A stretch of 64,000 bases of DNA, from positions 3,395,001 to 3,459,000 of the forward strand of contig CATNEN010000030.1 in NCBI GenBank assembly GCA_950097015.1, given 5' to 3'. Of this stretch, positions 53,124 through 64,000 are shown piece after piece. The translations under genes and the position numbers were made by a program. A model generated the notes under the pieces. It was not told where the DNA came from. It made no database searches and was given only the letters and a program-made list of their open reading frames with translations. This DNA comes from Macrostomum hystrix. Taxonomy: Eukaryota; Platyhelminthes; Macrostomidae. The number at the start of each line of letters is the position of its first letter. The stretch's first letter is position 1.

Positions 53124-55922
53124 ATGGACGGAATAGATGATCAAGACATCAGACGAGCCGAGCTCGACTACTGCTTCAAGAATAGCTTGAACTTTGTAGA
53201 TACACAGGCGATAGATGAGGCAAAGAGTGGTGTTGACGGCGATGTGAGCGATTCGGAGAAAGAAGAGGAGAAGCCGGAAGAATGGCTCGTGGATGTCCGC
53301 TATGCCAGGAGGTTGTTGAAGAAGGCGAACGAGATGCGCGTCAGAAAGCGTCTCTGCGATCTGACAATCGGCCTGAAGGACGGCAAACTGGAGGCGCACA
53401 AGAGCATGCTAGCTGCTGGGTCGCCATTCTTCAAGCGCTTGACTGAGACAACACGCGCAAATACGCTAAATTTCTTTCACGTGACAACAAGCGTGGCAGA
53501 CATTCTATTCGACTTCATGTACACCGGAGAAGTCAACCAGGAGAAGGTGGACAAGCTCAGTCGTTCCGAGAAGCGACAGCTGCGCGAGAAGGCTGAACTG
53601 TTCGAGATTGGGCAGGAGTTGCAGCCACTATGGGAGCGTCTGGAACTCGAACCTGTGGCTGCCTGTAAGCAGAGCCAGCAGAATAAACGCCAGGAGACGC
53701 TCGCTACAGAAGAAGTTAAAGATGCGAGCGCTATTGTCAAAAGCAAGGTGAGAGACAGGTGATCCTTTTGCAGCAACTGGTTACCGAAGCAAAAAATAGA
53801 TACAGAAACTATTAACTATATTATTATTAAATGCTTTAAAAGTGGGCAGTGGGCACATCCCATGGCGACAGAAGACCGCAGTCAGCTAGGAAACAATAAT
53901 TCTAACATTTCCGCTGACTCCTGAGCACGCACGCACACAGATACTGTACACAGGCACACTCACACGTGTGTATAAAATGCCCTGAGTTTCTCATCGTCAG
54001 GCACTGTACACTCTCACTGTGCCTTGGTGTTGGCCCTCAAGAGCTTAAATTGCACGACAAGCCTCCAAGCCTTTTCTTCGCTGCTGCACCTGAAATGAAT
54101 GTGGCCTCGCAGCGGAATCGAGCTCAGGGACCTTGGTGCAAGAGGGAAACGCGTTAACCGCTCTGCCACTCCCAAAATCGATCCATATACTGGTAAACAA
54201 TCGCAAAGGCTTAACTAAGGGCAAGAGATATATAGCAGTCAAGGCTGTTTACACCAATCACCGCTCATTTAGCTTCAAAAGCTTATGCAAGTGCTGCTAT
54301 AAAAAATTCATCAGACTCATTCGTGATTCGTATTGCCAATTTGTCGTGCTTGGATGGCCTATCGAGATTAACGTTTAGACTTTCCGAATCGCAGAAAAAA
54401 GCAACTCAAAATTTCACAGGTCCTGTACATGAACGAGCGCAGAAAGCAGGGCGACTTCGCCGACTGGAAGATTCGCATCAGCGCCGTTGACATTCCTGTC
54501 AGCAAGGTGTTCCTGGCTGCCAGCAGCAACTACTTCGCCGACTTCTTCGCCAGAAATCCCATGGATGCCAAATCGGAAACTTACACCTTAACGGAGTTGA
54601 ATCGGCGAACTTTCCGCAAAGTGCTCAACTTTATCTACACTGGTCACGTGATCACCGAGGGACGAACCATGGACGAGCTCAAGCACCTGCTGTTCCAGGC
54701 TTGCTACTTAGGCATCACTGATCTGTCTAGCCGGCTGGTGCAGGAGTTCGAATCCCGTCTAGACAATGAGAACTGCTTTTCAATATTCGCCTACTCAAAC
54801 ACAATAAATTGTCGTCAGCTATTCAAGTCCGTGTCGCGCTACGTTGGCCGCCTGGGCTCAAAATCCGCTCTCAACTCCGGCTTCCTCAAGTTGGAATTCA
54901 ACGATCTGCGCGCCGCTCTACTGAATTCGGAATTGCGCTTCGACTGCGCCGAAGCTAACGACGAAACAGAAGCTGGCACCGCCTGCCTTCCCTGGCCAGG
55001 CGAGTTTGAGTGGCGCACTCTTGATTTGCTGATCGCGTGGATTCGCGTCGACCGCATCAAGCGATCCAGTCACGTGACGGAGCTGTTCGAGCTAGTTGAC
55101 AAGCTGGGCAGGCCGCCCTACACCGGCCGCAAAGATGAAATGCACAAGCGGCTGCCACAGGAGCTGAACAATGTCATGTCCACCTATTACACAAAGATGA
55201 TACAGGAACCTCAGCGAGGCGGCAAGCAGCCATCACCGCAGCCGGAGACAAAACAGTCAGCAATTCGTGCGCGCCGCTACCTGCTGCCGACTCAGCTGCT
55301 CGTGTCTCGAGAGTTTTCGCTAGCCGGACCGGAGCTTCCGGATGCGGCTCTCAAGCCGGAGAAGCTTATATCGGCTGACCTGGCCGAGGAGGAGCCCGGC
55401 AGCTGCTGGCAGCTGGCGCCAACTGAATGGCAGCTGCAGTCGGTGCGGATTTACAGCGCCAACCAGGCCCTGACCCGGCTTTCCGGCCTCGAACTGACCT
55501 ATCATCGGTATCCGCTGTTCGCAGACAATGCCGTCACGGAGACACGCACCATCTGCTGTGGCTATCGTGGCGCGTTTGAGAAGATTTTGGAACTCGACCA
55601 GACCGAGAGAGTTGTTCAACTTGGCCTCGGTGGCTCTGCTGGCGGCGTTCGCAGCGCCTTCATTGCTTGGATATCAACCTGCGGCGGCCGGCGCCTGGAA
55701 GCGGCGAACGCGGAGCCTCAGTCAGCTGGAAGCGATGGCGCCAGTTGCGATGGCATCGAGCAGTGCATCAAGTCGCCGAAGGGAAGCCGAGGCTTCCTGC
55801 ACGGCTTCGATCTGCGATTCAGCGAAGCCGGCGGCGGCTCACTGACCATTGTGTGGGCCGTTGAGGCCGAAGTCGACGGTCTAGGCGAAGCGCCGTGGAG
55901 CTCCGTGGTTGAAAATGACTAA
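53124..55922 (+). CDS. Double-BTB/BACK protein with beta-rich, jacalin-like C-terminus, 2 exons
   Basis: Exons 53124-53747 and 54420-55922 join in phase 0 for 708 residues. BTB 1 (about 75-165): CDLTIGLKDGKLEAHKSMLA, SPFFKRL, FDFMYTGEV. BTB 2 (about 215-315): WKIRISAVDIPVSKVFLAAS, NYFADFF, VLNFIYTGHV. A BACK-like helical region (about 320-440) has NCFSIFAYSNTINCRQLF and a WPGEFEWRTLDLLIAWIRVD helix. There are no kelch repeats. Instead residues about 545-700 are beta-rich: LQSVRIYSANQALTRLSGLE, FEKILELDQTERVVQLGLGG, GFLHGFDLRFSEAGGGSLTI, a spacing that resembles jacalin-like lectin folds. BTB-BACK proteins are usually Cullin-3 substrate adaptors, so an adaptor role with a lectin-like recognition domain is inference. 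A SINE A lies in the intron. If unspliced, exon 1 ends after four more codons (53762). Confidence 0.75.
53840..54172 (-). repeat. SINE A in the BTB gene intron
   Basis: Reverse orientation: tail-like gggcacatcccatggcgaca, body with aaattgcacgacaagcctcc, and head complement gcggaatcgagctcaggg and aaacgcgttaaccgctctg. Near full length. Confidence 0.8.
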
Positions 55923-56429
55923 TTCGGTCTCTTGTTGTGATCGCTTTTTAAAAAAACTAGACGACATGACCACCGCTTGCCTACAAGTAAATTTCTTCTT
56001 GTAGCCGTATTTTTTGTGAAGAAGCGAAAAGCATAACCAATTATAACTTGCCCCCCATATATTCTAGAACTTCTAATAACTAGGACTAAGGTATTACTTT
56101 TTAGTTCTCAAGCTCGCACAGAGTACCGACAGTAGCCACTAAAATACACTCCCTAATTAAGTCCTCAAGTTTAGCCTCGAAAGTTCGAATTTCTTTCCTT
56201 TATCAAAAAGTTTTCCTACTAAAAGCTAATACGCTCGTATGATCGTTATAAGGTTTATTGCCACTAAAGCATCCTATAGTCTCTCGCACTGCGGTCAGGA
56301 AGTCGCTTCACGTTCCAAGAGAAAATAAACTGGGTATTGAACGGAGAGCTCTCGGATAATTAGGCGTTGCACAATGTCGCGACAAGGACTACTAAAGTAG
56401 CTAACTACTAGTGGTCATCGCGAATCAAC
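55923..56429. other. Spacer after the BTB gene
   Basis: No gene or repeat recognised. Probably includes the 3' untranslated region of the BTB gene. Confidence 0.4.
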
Positions 56430-56825
56430 CGAATCTTAGTGGTAGAAGCCGTGGCCGAGTGTACCGAGTCGTGGACGCTGACGGCTACGCTGGAGCGGCA
56501 GCTGGACTCGGCGCACTCGGGGCTGCTCCGTGCGGCCTTTCCAGCTGAGGAGAGCGTCGGGACCGAGGCTCTGTACGAAAGAGCCCAGCTGCAACGCCCG
56601 TCCACCATCCTGCGCCAGCGGCGACTTCGACTAGCGGGCCACGTTATTCGGGCCGAGAGCTACTGCCGCCAGCCCGCCCAGGACGTCCTGCTGCTCACCC
56701 TGAGCGACGCCGGGGCGCCCGACACTGCCACCGGCGTGGACCATGTTCGCGCGCTGGCTCTGCGGCGCACCATCTGACGCTGCCTCCCTGACTTTTGGGG
56801 CTAGCGTATTTTGTTGTTGTTGTTG
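56430..56825 (+). mobile_element. Non-LTR retrotransposon (LINE) 3'-end fragment
   Basis: A frame from about 56430 to 56777 encodes the region after the reverse transcriptase fingers/palm: AECTESWTLTATLERQLDSA, GLLRAAF, RRLRLAGHVIRAESYCRQPA, then a short tail. The WTLT...LDxxxxxLLR and RRLRLAGH motifs are typical of RTE/CR1-type and related LINE ORF2 C-termini. The fragment ends in a (gtt)n tract at 56811-56825, consistent with LINE 3' ends that terminate in short tandem repeats. No reverse transcriptase catalytic domain is present upstream, as expected from 5' truncation. Confidence 0.7.
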
Positions 56826-57184
56826 CTAGTGGTTGAAGGGTGAAACATTCGCTGTAGTTTTTAGTTAGACTAAGCAGGCAGGCACACACTAAGGCCGATT
56901 CAATTAGCAGAGAGTCAGGGACTCAGTCAAACTTAAAAAGAACAAAGACGGTCGGTCTTTAGCCCTCACAAGAGCACTGCTTAAATAGCACACAAACATA
57001 AAAGAAACAATCGCGTGAGTTTCTAAAAATATAAACTGACAAGTAAACATCTCAAGTTATCTTGTCCCTTAGGATTACGTAAGGCAGGCATTACAAAAAG
57101 GCAAATAAAGAGACAAAAGAATCACTTACTCAGGTATTAACAAGGCACTCTCCCGGTAGTGACCACGGGAGAATTTTGAATACT

Positions 57185-57360
57185 CACTGCCTACTTCACG
57201 ATAGCTCTCAAATTGAATGACCGATTTTCGTGAAATTCCACCATATGGGTCGAAATTATGCTCCCTTCACGCTGAACTAACCTTCAAAGCCGCCCGACGT
57301 CAGCACCTTCGAGATATTCAGCGATTCTTGTCAAAGACCCCGGTGGCAAGGACAAATAAA
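57185..57360 (+). repeat. Dispersed repeat D, copy 2
   Basis: Similar to 3405-3560, with cacgatagctctcaaattga and ttcagcgattcttgtcaaag. The copy keeps the tracts around ccccggtggcaagg. Confidence 0.55.
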
Positions 57361-57946
57361 ATTGCTCTGCGTAATCCATTCGGTTCAATAGTAATAATAA
57401 TTAGTAATATAATCAATACAATATAGTAAAAAATAATAGCCGACAACGTAAATAATGAAATTTAGTGGGTTCAACTTTTTTAATATTAATTGGTGGTTTG
57501 TGCCCGTGGTGTTTCTACTGTTAACAAACTAGCGAAACTACCTCACTTCAAGATTATATTTGGGCTTGCACTGCCATTAGTACTTAAAGCTACAGTATTG
57601 TTAAGTAAACATGCCTGTACACCACATGTACATTTCAGATCGGAATAAGTGCGCCATATCGACAAGCGCGGACAATACAATAGGACTGTATTATTTAAAG
57701 ATATTTGACGCAATCAAACATGTAAGGGGAAACTGACTAAAATGAGTTTCATGAGCGCATGCATGAAGGCAATGCACTGCTAAAGTTAATTGTCAATGCT
57801 CCTAGAATGTGAGCAATTGATTGGTTTGATTCGCGCTGTATATTACATATAGGCAGTGTCCTTTAGGTAAAAGTACATGATATTGTATGGGAAGTTGTAG
57901 CCATAGATAATCTATGTAAAAGCTTTGGACGATCTTTGCCGAGAAT

Positions 57947-58018
57947 GGGTTGTAGCCTCGTGGTTAGAGCGTTGGACTCACGACTTGAAGGTCATGAGTT
58001 CGATTCCCGACTCCAAAA
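57947..58018 (+). repeat. SINE B head only (tRNA-like)
   Basis: gttgtagcctcgtggttaga, gcgttggactcacgacttga, and gttcgattcccgactcc, then an A-tract. It keeps the A- and B-box-like segments but lacks a closing acceptor stem, so it is a truncated SINE and not a tRNA gene. Confidence 0.7.
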
Positions 58019-58139
58019 AAATACTCAGTCAAGTTAGGAATGAAATAAGGCGTGCAGTCTTAGCAAATATTTGCATAGTTTGGTTTCATGGTTGCATAAA
58101 CCTCGATGGCGAATTGGTTATTGGTTGAATGTTTTGGAA

Positions 58140-58750
58140 GATAAGGAAAAAAGAAATGTGGGTATTTGAAATACCCCATGGTCTTACAACTGTTAATAAG
58201 GGGCAGATTTCACCACAGATAAGGAAAAGAAATGTGGGTATTTGAAATACCCCATGGTCTTACAACAGTTAATAAGGGGCAGATTTCACCACAGATAAGG
58301 AAAAAAGAAATGTGGGTATTTGAAATACCCCATGGTCTTACAACTGTTAATATTGGGCAGATTTCACCACAGATAAGGAAAAGAAATGTGGGTATTTGAA
58401 ATACCCCATGGTCTTACAACTGTTAATATTGGGCAGATTTCACCACAGATAAGGAAAAGAAATGTGGGTATTTGAAATACCCCATGGTCTTACAACTGTT
58501 AATAAGGGGCAGATTTCACCACAGATAAGGAAAAAAGAAATGTGGGTATTTGAAATACCCCATGGTCTTACAACTGTTAATAAGGGGCAGATTTCACCAC
58601 AGATAAGGAAAAAAGAAATGTGGGTATTTGAAATACCCCATGGTCTTACAACTGTTAATAAGGGGCAGATTTCACCACAGATAAGGAAAAGAAATGTGGG
58701 TATTTGAAATACCCCATGGTCTTACAACAGTTAATAAGGGGCAGATTTCA
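58140..58750. repeat. Minisatellite, 77-79-bp unit, 8 copies
   Basis: Units contain aagaaatgtgggtatttgaa, ataccccatggtcttacaac and gggcagatttcaccacagat. Length varies only in an a-tract. Each unit contains a palindrome-like gggtatttgaaatacccc that could form a hairpin. Confidence 0.95.
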
Positions 58751-59369
58751 CTATATCGTACACGAGTCTACGTCAATGTGAAACACCTATGAAACACAAG
58801 CTTGGCTTCCGAATAATGTGAGGCACTGGTCCCTCAGTGCCTGGTCCAGGCATGCGGTCAGTAATGTATAAGGCTCCACCGATGCATCGCATGTTTGCCT
58901 AGCAACACCAGAAAGGTGTGGAATAGTTTGAGAGCATATTGCATAGATTTGCTCATTCGCAATAATTCTGGCATTGTGTTTCACTGCAACTGCTAGTTAG
59001 AAGAATGACACTCGTGTGGCCATCAATCAATTCGGGGTTGGTATGCTCTGAGCACTAGAATCATATAGAAATTCATATAAGATTTACTTTTCTTTATTTC
59101 TTTAATAATCAAGAAATAAAATATTGAGCTGCGAGTAGAAATTTGAGCTCATTAAGGAATGCTAACTTAATTTTCGATTCGCTCGAATTATTAATAAAAA
59201 TAAATAAAAAACTACATTGAATTTCTTCGAGCATATTTGCGTCCGCCTTGAGCGAAAGCCTAATCACTATCACTAATTAGTCCTCAGTCACTCAGTCTCC
59301 CCAATGCTCCACTGCCCTTAAAGTGCAGAAGAAAGTTTAGTGAGGGAAGAGAAGGCCTTTAGACCAGGA
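58751..59369. other. Spacer between two minisatellites
   Basis: Unique AT-rich sequence. No gene or known repeat recognised. Confidence 0.4.
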
Positions 59370-61110
59370 TATGGGGAAGTAGGATTTCGGAGGGTAGAGC
59401 TGGGGGATGTAGGATTTCGGAGGGTAGAGATGGGAGAAGTAGGATTTCGGAGGGTAGAGCTGGGGGAAGTAGGATTTCGGAGGGTAGAGATGGGGGAAGT
59501 AGGATTTGGGAGGTGAGAGATGGGGGAAGTAGGATTTCGGAGGTGAGAGATGGGGGAAGTAGAATTTCGGAGGGTAGAGCTGGGGGAAGTAGGATTTCGG
59601 AGGGTAGAGATGGGGGAAGTAGGATTTCGGAGGGTAGAGCTGGGGGAAGTAGGATTTCGGAGGGTAGAGCTGGGGGAGTAGGATTTCGGAGGTGAGAGAT
59701 GGGGGAAGTAGGATTTGGGAGGGGAGAGCTGGGGTAAGTAGGATTTCGGAGGGTAGAGATGGGGGAAGTAGGATTTCGGAGGTGAGAGATGGGGGAAGTA
59801 GAATTTCGGAAGGTAGAGCTGGGGGAAGTAGGATTTCGGAGGGTAGAGATGGGGGAAGTAGGATTTCGGAGGGTAGAGCTGGGGGAAGTAGGATTTCGGA
59901 GGGTAGAGCTGGGGGGAAGAAGGATTTCGGAGGGTAGAGATGGGGGAAGAAGGATTTCGGAGGGTAGAGCTGGGGAAGTAGGATTTCGGAGGGTAGAGAT
60001 GGGGGAAGTAGGATTTCGGAGGTGAGAGCTGGGGGAAGTAGGATTTCGGAGGGTAGAGCTGGGAGAAGTAGGATTTCGGAGGGTAGAGCTGGGGGAAGTA
60101 GGATTTCGGAGGGTAGAGATGGGGGAAGTAGGATTTCGGAGGGTAGAGCTGGGGGAAGTAGGATTTCGGAGGGTAGAGCTGGGGGAGTAGGATTTCGGAG
60201 GTGAGAGATGGGGGAAGTAGGATTTGGGAGGGGAGAGCTGGGGGAAGTAGGATTTCGGAGGGTAGAGATGGGGGAAGTAGGATTTGGGAGGGGAGAGCTG
60301 GGGGAAGTAGGATTTCGGAGGTGAGAGATGGGGGAAGTAGGATTTGGGAGGTGAGAGCTGGGGGAAGTAGGATTTGGGAGGTGAGAGATGGGGGAAGTAG
60401 AATTTCGGAGGTGAGAGCTGGGGGGAAGTAGGATTTCGGAGGTTAGAGCTGGGGGAAGTAGAATTTCGGAGGGTAGAGCTGGGGGAAGTAGGATTTCGGA
60501 GGGTAGAGATGGGGGAAGTAGGATTTGGGAGGTGAGAGATGGGGGAAGTAGGATTTGGGAGGTGAGAGATGGGGGAAGTAGGATTTCGGAGGGTAGAGAT
60601 GGGGGAAGTAGGATTTGGGAGGTGAGAGATGGGGGAAGTAGGATTTGGGAGGTGAGAGATGGGGGAAGTAGGATTTCGGAGGGTAGAGATGGGGGAAGTT
60701 GGATTTTGGAGGGTAGAGATGGGGGAAGTAGGATTTCGGAGGGTAGAGATGGGGGAAGTTGGATTTTGGAGGGTAGAGATGGGGGAAGTAGGATTTTGGA
60801 GGGTAGAGATGGGGGAAGTAGGATTTTGGAGGGTAGAGATGGGGGAAGTAGGATTTTGGAGGGTAGAGATGGGGGAAGTAGGATTTTGGAGGGTAGAGAT
60901 GGGGGAAGTTGGATTTTGGAGGGTAGAGATGGGGGAAGTAGGATTTCGGAGGGTAGAGATGGGGGAAGTTGGATTTTGGAGGGTAGAGATGGGGGAAGTA
61001 GGATTTGGGAGGGGAGAGCTGGGGGAAGTAGGATTTGGGAGGGGAGAGCTGGGGGAAGTAGGATTTTGGAGGGTAGAGATGGGGGAAGTAGGATTTTGGA
61101 GCGGAGAGCT
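59370..61110. repeat. Minisatellite, 30-bp unit, about 58 copies
   Basis: Unit gtagagctgggggaagtagg followed by atttcggagg. Variants change at gagct/gagat, ttcgg/ttggg/ttttg and gggta/gtga. They segregate by region (ttttg units mostly after 60700), and a block around 59420-59690 recurs near 60020-60190. Both strands stay open for hundreds of codons because the unit is 10 codons without stops. Confidence 0.97.
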
Positions 61111-61299
61111 GAGGGAGTTTTTCTGGGATTCCGTATTCCAGGATCTGGGTGCCAGTCTCGCCAAGCTCAAGCATACGAGCAACCATTCCATGAAATTCAA
61201 ATTAGTCCAGCTTGAAGCAGACTGGTCAATAAGGAGACGAAGACTGTCTGCTTGATCGCACGCTTCGACAAATTCCAGACAGAATTAGACTATGGCTGA

Positions 61300-62940
61300 G
61301 TATGGCTTCAGCCATGCTGACAGTTCTCCCCTTCAGCTAGACTGAGAGTTCTCCCCTTCAGCTAGACTGAGAGTTCTCCCCTTCAGCTAGACTGAGAGTT
61401 CTTCCCTTCAGCTAGACTGAGAGTTCTCCCCTTCAGCTAGACTGAGAGTTCTTCCCTTCAGCTAGACTGAGAGTTCTCCCCTTCAGCTAGACTGAGAGTT
61501 CTTCCCTTCAGCTAGACTGAGAGTTCTCCCCTTCAGCTAGACTGAGAGTTCTTCCCTTCAGCTAGACTGAGAGTTCTCCCCTTCAGCTAGACTGAGAGTT
61601 CTTCCCTTCAGCTAGACTGCTAGTTCTCCCCTTCAGCCATGCTGACAGTTCTCCCCTTCAGCTAGACTGAGAGTTCTTCCCTTCAGCTAGACTGAGAGTT
61701 CTTCCCTTCAGCTAGACTGAGAGTTCTCCCCTTCAGCTAGACTGAGAGTTCTTCCCTTCAGCTAGACTGAGAGTTCTCCCCTTCAGCTAGACTGAGAGTT
61801 CTCCCCTTCAGCTAGACTGAGAGTTCTCCCCTTCAGCTAGACTGAGAGTTCTCCCCTTCAGCTAGACTGAGAGTTCAGAACTCTCAGCTAGACTGAGAGT
61901 TCTCCCCTTCAGCTAGACTGCTAGTTCTCCTCTTCAGCCATGCTGACTGTTCTCTCCTTCAGCTAGACTGAGAGTTCTCCCCTTCAGCTAGACTGCTAGT
62001 TCTCCCCTTCAGCTAGACTGAGAGTTCTCCCCTTCAGCTAGACTGAGAGTTCTCCCCTTCAGCTAGACTGAGAGTTCTCCCCTTCAGCTAGACTGAGAGT
62101 TCTCCCCTTCAGCTAGACTGAGAGTTCTCCCCTTCAGCTAGACTGAGAGTTCTCCCCTTCAGCTAGACTGAGAGTTCTCCCCTTCAGCTAGACTGAGAGT
62201 TCTCCCCTTCAGCTAGACTGAGAGTTCTCCTCTTCAGCCATGCTGACAGTTCTCCCCCTTCAGCTAGACTGAGAGTTCTCCCCTTCAGCTAGACTGCTAG
62301 TTCTCCCCTTCAGCTAGACTGCTAGTTCTCCCCTTCAGCTAGACTGAGAGTTCTCCCCTTCAGCTAGACTGAGAGTTCTCCCCTTCAGCTAGACTGAGAG
62401 TTCTCCCCTTCAGCTAGACTGAGAGTTCTCCCCTTCAGCTAGACTGAGAGTTCTCCCCTTCAGCTAGACTGAGAGTTCTCCTCTTCAGCCATGCTGACAG
62501 TTCTCCCCCTTCAGCTAGACTGCTAGTTCTCCCCTTCAGCTAGACTGCTAGTTCTCCCCTTCAGCCAGACTGCTAGTTCTCCCCTTCAGCTAGACTGAGA
62601 GTTCTCCCCTTCAGCTAGACTGAGAGTTCTCCCCTTCAGCTAGACTGAGAGTTCTCCCCTTCAGCTAGACTGAGAGTTCTCCTCTTCAGCCATGCTGACA
62701 GTTCTCCCCCTTCAGCTAGACTGAGAGTTCTCCCCTTCAGCTAGACTGCTAGTTCTCCCCTTCAGCTAGACTGAGAGTTCTCCCCTTCAGCTAGACTGAG
62801 AGTTCTCCCCTTCAGCTAGACTGAGAGTTCTCCCCTTCAGCTAGACTGAGAGTTCTCCCCTTCAGCTAGACTGAGAGTTCTCCCCTTCAGCTAGACTGAG
62901 AGTTCTCCCCTTCAGCTAGACTGCTAGTTCTCCCCTTCAG
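61300..62940. repeat. Minisatellite, 25-bp unit, about 65 copies
   Basis: Unit ctccccttcagctagactga plus gagtt. A distinct gccatgctgaca unit recurs at about 61311, 61636, 61937, 62237, 62488 and 62689, dividing the array into blocks of about 13, 12, 12, 10 and 8 units. A small inversion-like break occurs at 61870-61890 (gagagttcagaactctcagc). Confidence 0.97.
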
Positions 62941-64000
62941 TAGGGGTTTACTCTACACTTCCTACTATCAGCTCCCAGCAGGCAAACTCCATACTGGCAT
63001 GTATTATCGGCCATACTGGCCTGGCTTCTAGCGGGCGGCAGCTATCGGCATCTATTGCGCAACACGCATCCCCTATCTAAGCTGGAGAATGGGGATTTTC
63101 ATATTCATTCAAATCCACGCTGGTGGCAGTCAGATGTGGGTTCAGTAACAGCTTGGCGGTCCACTTGGATTCTCATTAGCGATATGCCACTATCTATAGG
63201 GCTGTGAAATCCCCCGATTGGTGTCCGCTGGTTGGGAAAGGGTTAATCAGCCAGCGATAGACGGAGCTGCGCCCGACCCCCCTCCGCCAGCCTTCATGCA
63301 TCCAGCAATTAGATAGATACTGAACTACAGCTAGAACACTTTTTCTAGTCTTCTGTGCCAACTGTACAATACGATACGCAATATAGACCAATTGTAATGA
63401 CTAAGACTGTTTGCTTGCTGCTTGCTGGTTGCAGAAACTAGCTATTATTTCTCAGATCGTTTCTATGAAACTTAAAAGCGGAGTTGGAGAATTTTAACAG
63501 CATGAGGTCGTCAGTCTTTGTAATAGTATGTTTCTATTGACGGAAGCCTCGGTTGTGTAATCATCAAATGGCGCCCATTGTGACCCGTAGTTCGGCTTCT
63601 TGGGCTAGCAACCCACCTGGAAACCCACTTTGAATTGTTTGAAATTGAAGATTTTGACACAGCCGACACTTGAGATGCCGCGCTGCTTAGTCCAGAGCCA
63701 ACCTAGGGCTTTTTATATATAAACAGTTCGTGGCTTTGGAAGCTCGCCAACTGAACACCGGTGAAAATGGGCGGGTGGCTGCGATTGCGTCATCATCAAA
63801 CGAGCTACGAAGCGAGGCCAGAAGGAGCATGCCGCCACAGCTGCCACTGAAAATGCTGCATGGGAGGAGGCTGGCTGCCACCCTCTGTATAAACACCACA
63901 CAGACGTATGAGTCAGAGTCAGCCCACAGAGCCCATGAGAACTGAGCCTAGGCTAAGCAGTCGGTTTGAAATTAAAAGATGACATGCTCAATGGAGTTTA
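62941..64000. other. Terminal region without recognised genes
   Basis: No exon, SINE or array recognised. Short open frames at 63687-63945 overlap on both strands and show no family motif. Confidence 0.4.

Larger units (their letters stand above)
56826..58139. other. Gene-free region with dispersed repeat D and a SINE head
   Basis: Holds repeat D (57185-57360) and the SINE B head (57947-58018). The remaining AT-rich DNA shows no gene. Confidence 0.5.

Noticed and set aside
57947-58018. Candidate tRNA gene
   Set aside because: A- and B-box-like segments are those of SINE B, no acceptor stem pairs, and the same head occurs in full SINE copies elsewhere in the window.
59359-61200. 613-residue open frame (minus) and overlapping plus-strand frames
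   Set aside because: They are translations of the 30-bp minisatellite, whose unit is a stop-free multiple of three; only short non-repetitive ends exist and no family motif is seen.

Overview
The window is nuclear DNA from an animal. Multi-exon genes with GT-AG introns encode animal proteins: the WASH-complex subunit strumpellin, a PPP1R36-type protein, an LDLRAD2-type membrane protein, a moonraker-type centriolar protein and nicotinic-type Cys-loop receptors. GC-rich exons sit in AT-richer DNA packed with tRNA-derived SINEs and minisatellites. This fits an invertebrate with a repeat-heavy genome, possibly a flatworm or another lophotrochozoan. That placement is inferred from general character, not from a diagnostic marker.

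Layout. 0.2-5.4 kb: PPP1R36-like gene (minus, 11 exons reconstructed with consistent phases). 7.0-11.9 kb: CUB-LDLa-transmembrane gene like LDLRAD2 (plus, 5 exons), with the 3' exons of a tandem-C2 gene on the opposite strand inside its first intron. 12-20.7 kb: two intronless Cys-loop receptor genes (minus) and a frameshifted third copy (plus) among dispersed repeats. 22.9-26.5 kb: RING/TRAF-type zinc finger gene with a poly-Q coiled-coil tail in another frame. 27.3-48.8 kb: five genes, all minus: APC15-like, COA7, WASHC5/strumpellin (8 exons, 1170 residues), a plant-type class II PRPP synthetase (4 exons) and a short moonraker homologue. The gaps between these five are largely minisatellite. 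53.1-55.9 kb: a two-exon gene with two BTB domains, a BACK-like region and a beta-rich, jacalin-like C-terminus. 56-64 kb: LINE remnant, SINE and three large minisatellites; no gene recognised.

Repeats. About seventeen tandem arrays with units of roughly 16 to 79 bp lie in introns or directly beside genes; several show higher-order structure, such as variant units recurring at exactly 624 bp. Two tRNA-derived SINE families (called A and B here), two other dispersed repeats (C and D), two LINE 3'-end fragments and a possible inverted-repeat element were recognised by comparing copies within the window.

Most worth a second look: the plant-type PRPP synthetase in an animal-like locus, the double-BTB protein with a lectin-like tail, Cys-loop receptors without the usual agonist-site residues but with almost identical membrane domains, the codirectional cluster with minisatellite spacers and splice acceptors touching start codons, and a SINE that seems to supply the last splice acceptor of the PPP1R36 gene. 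All spliced models were assembled by eye; no database search was run.
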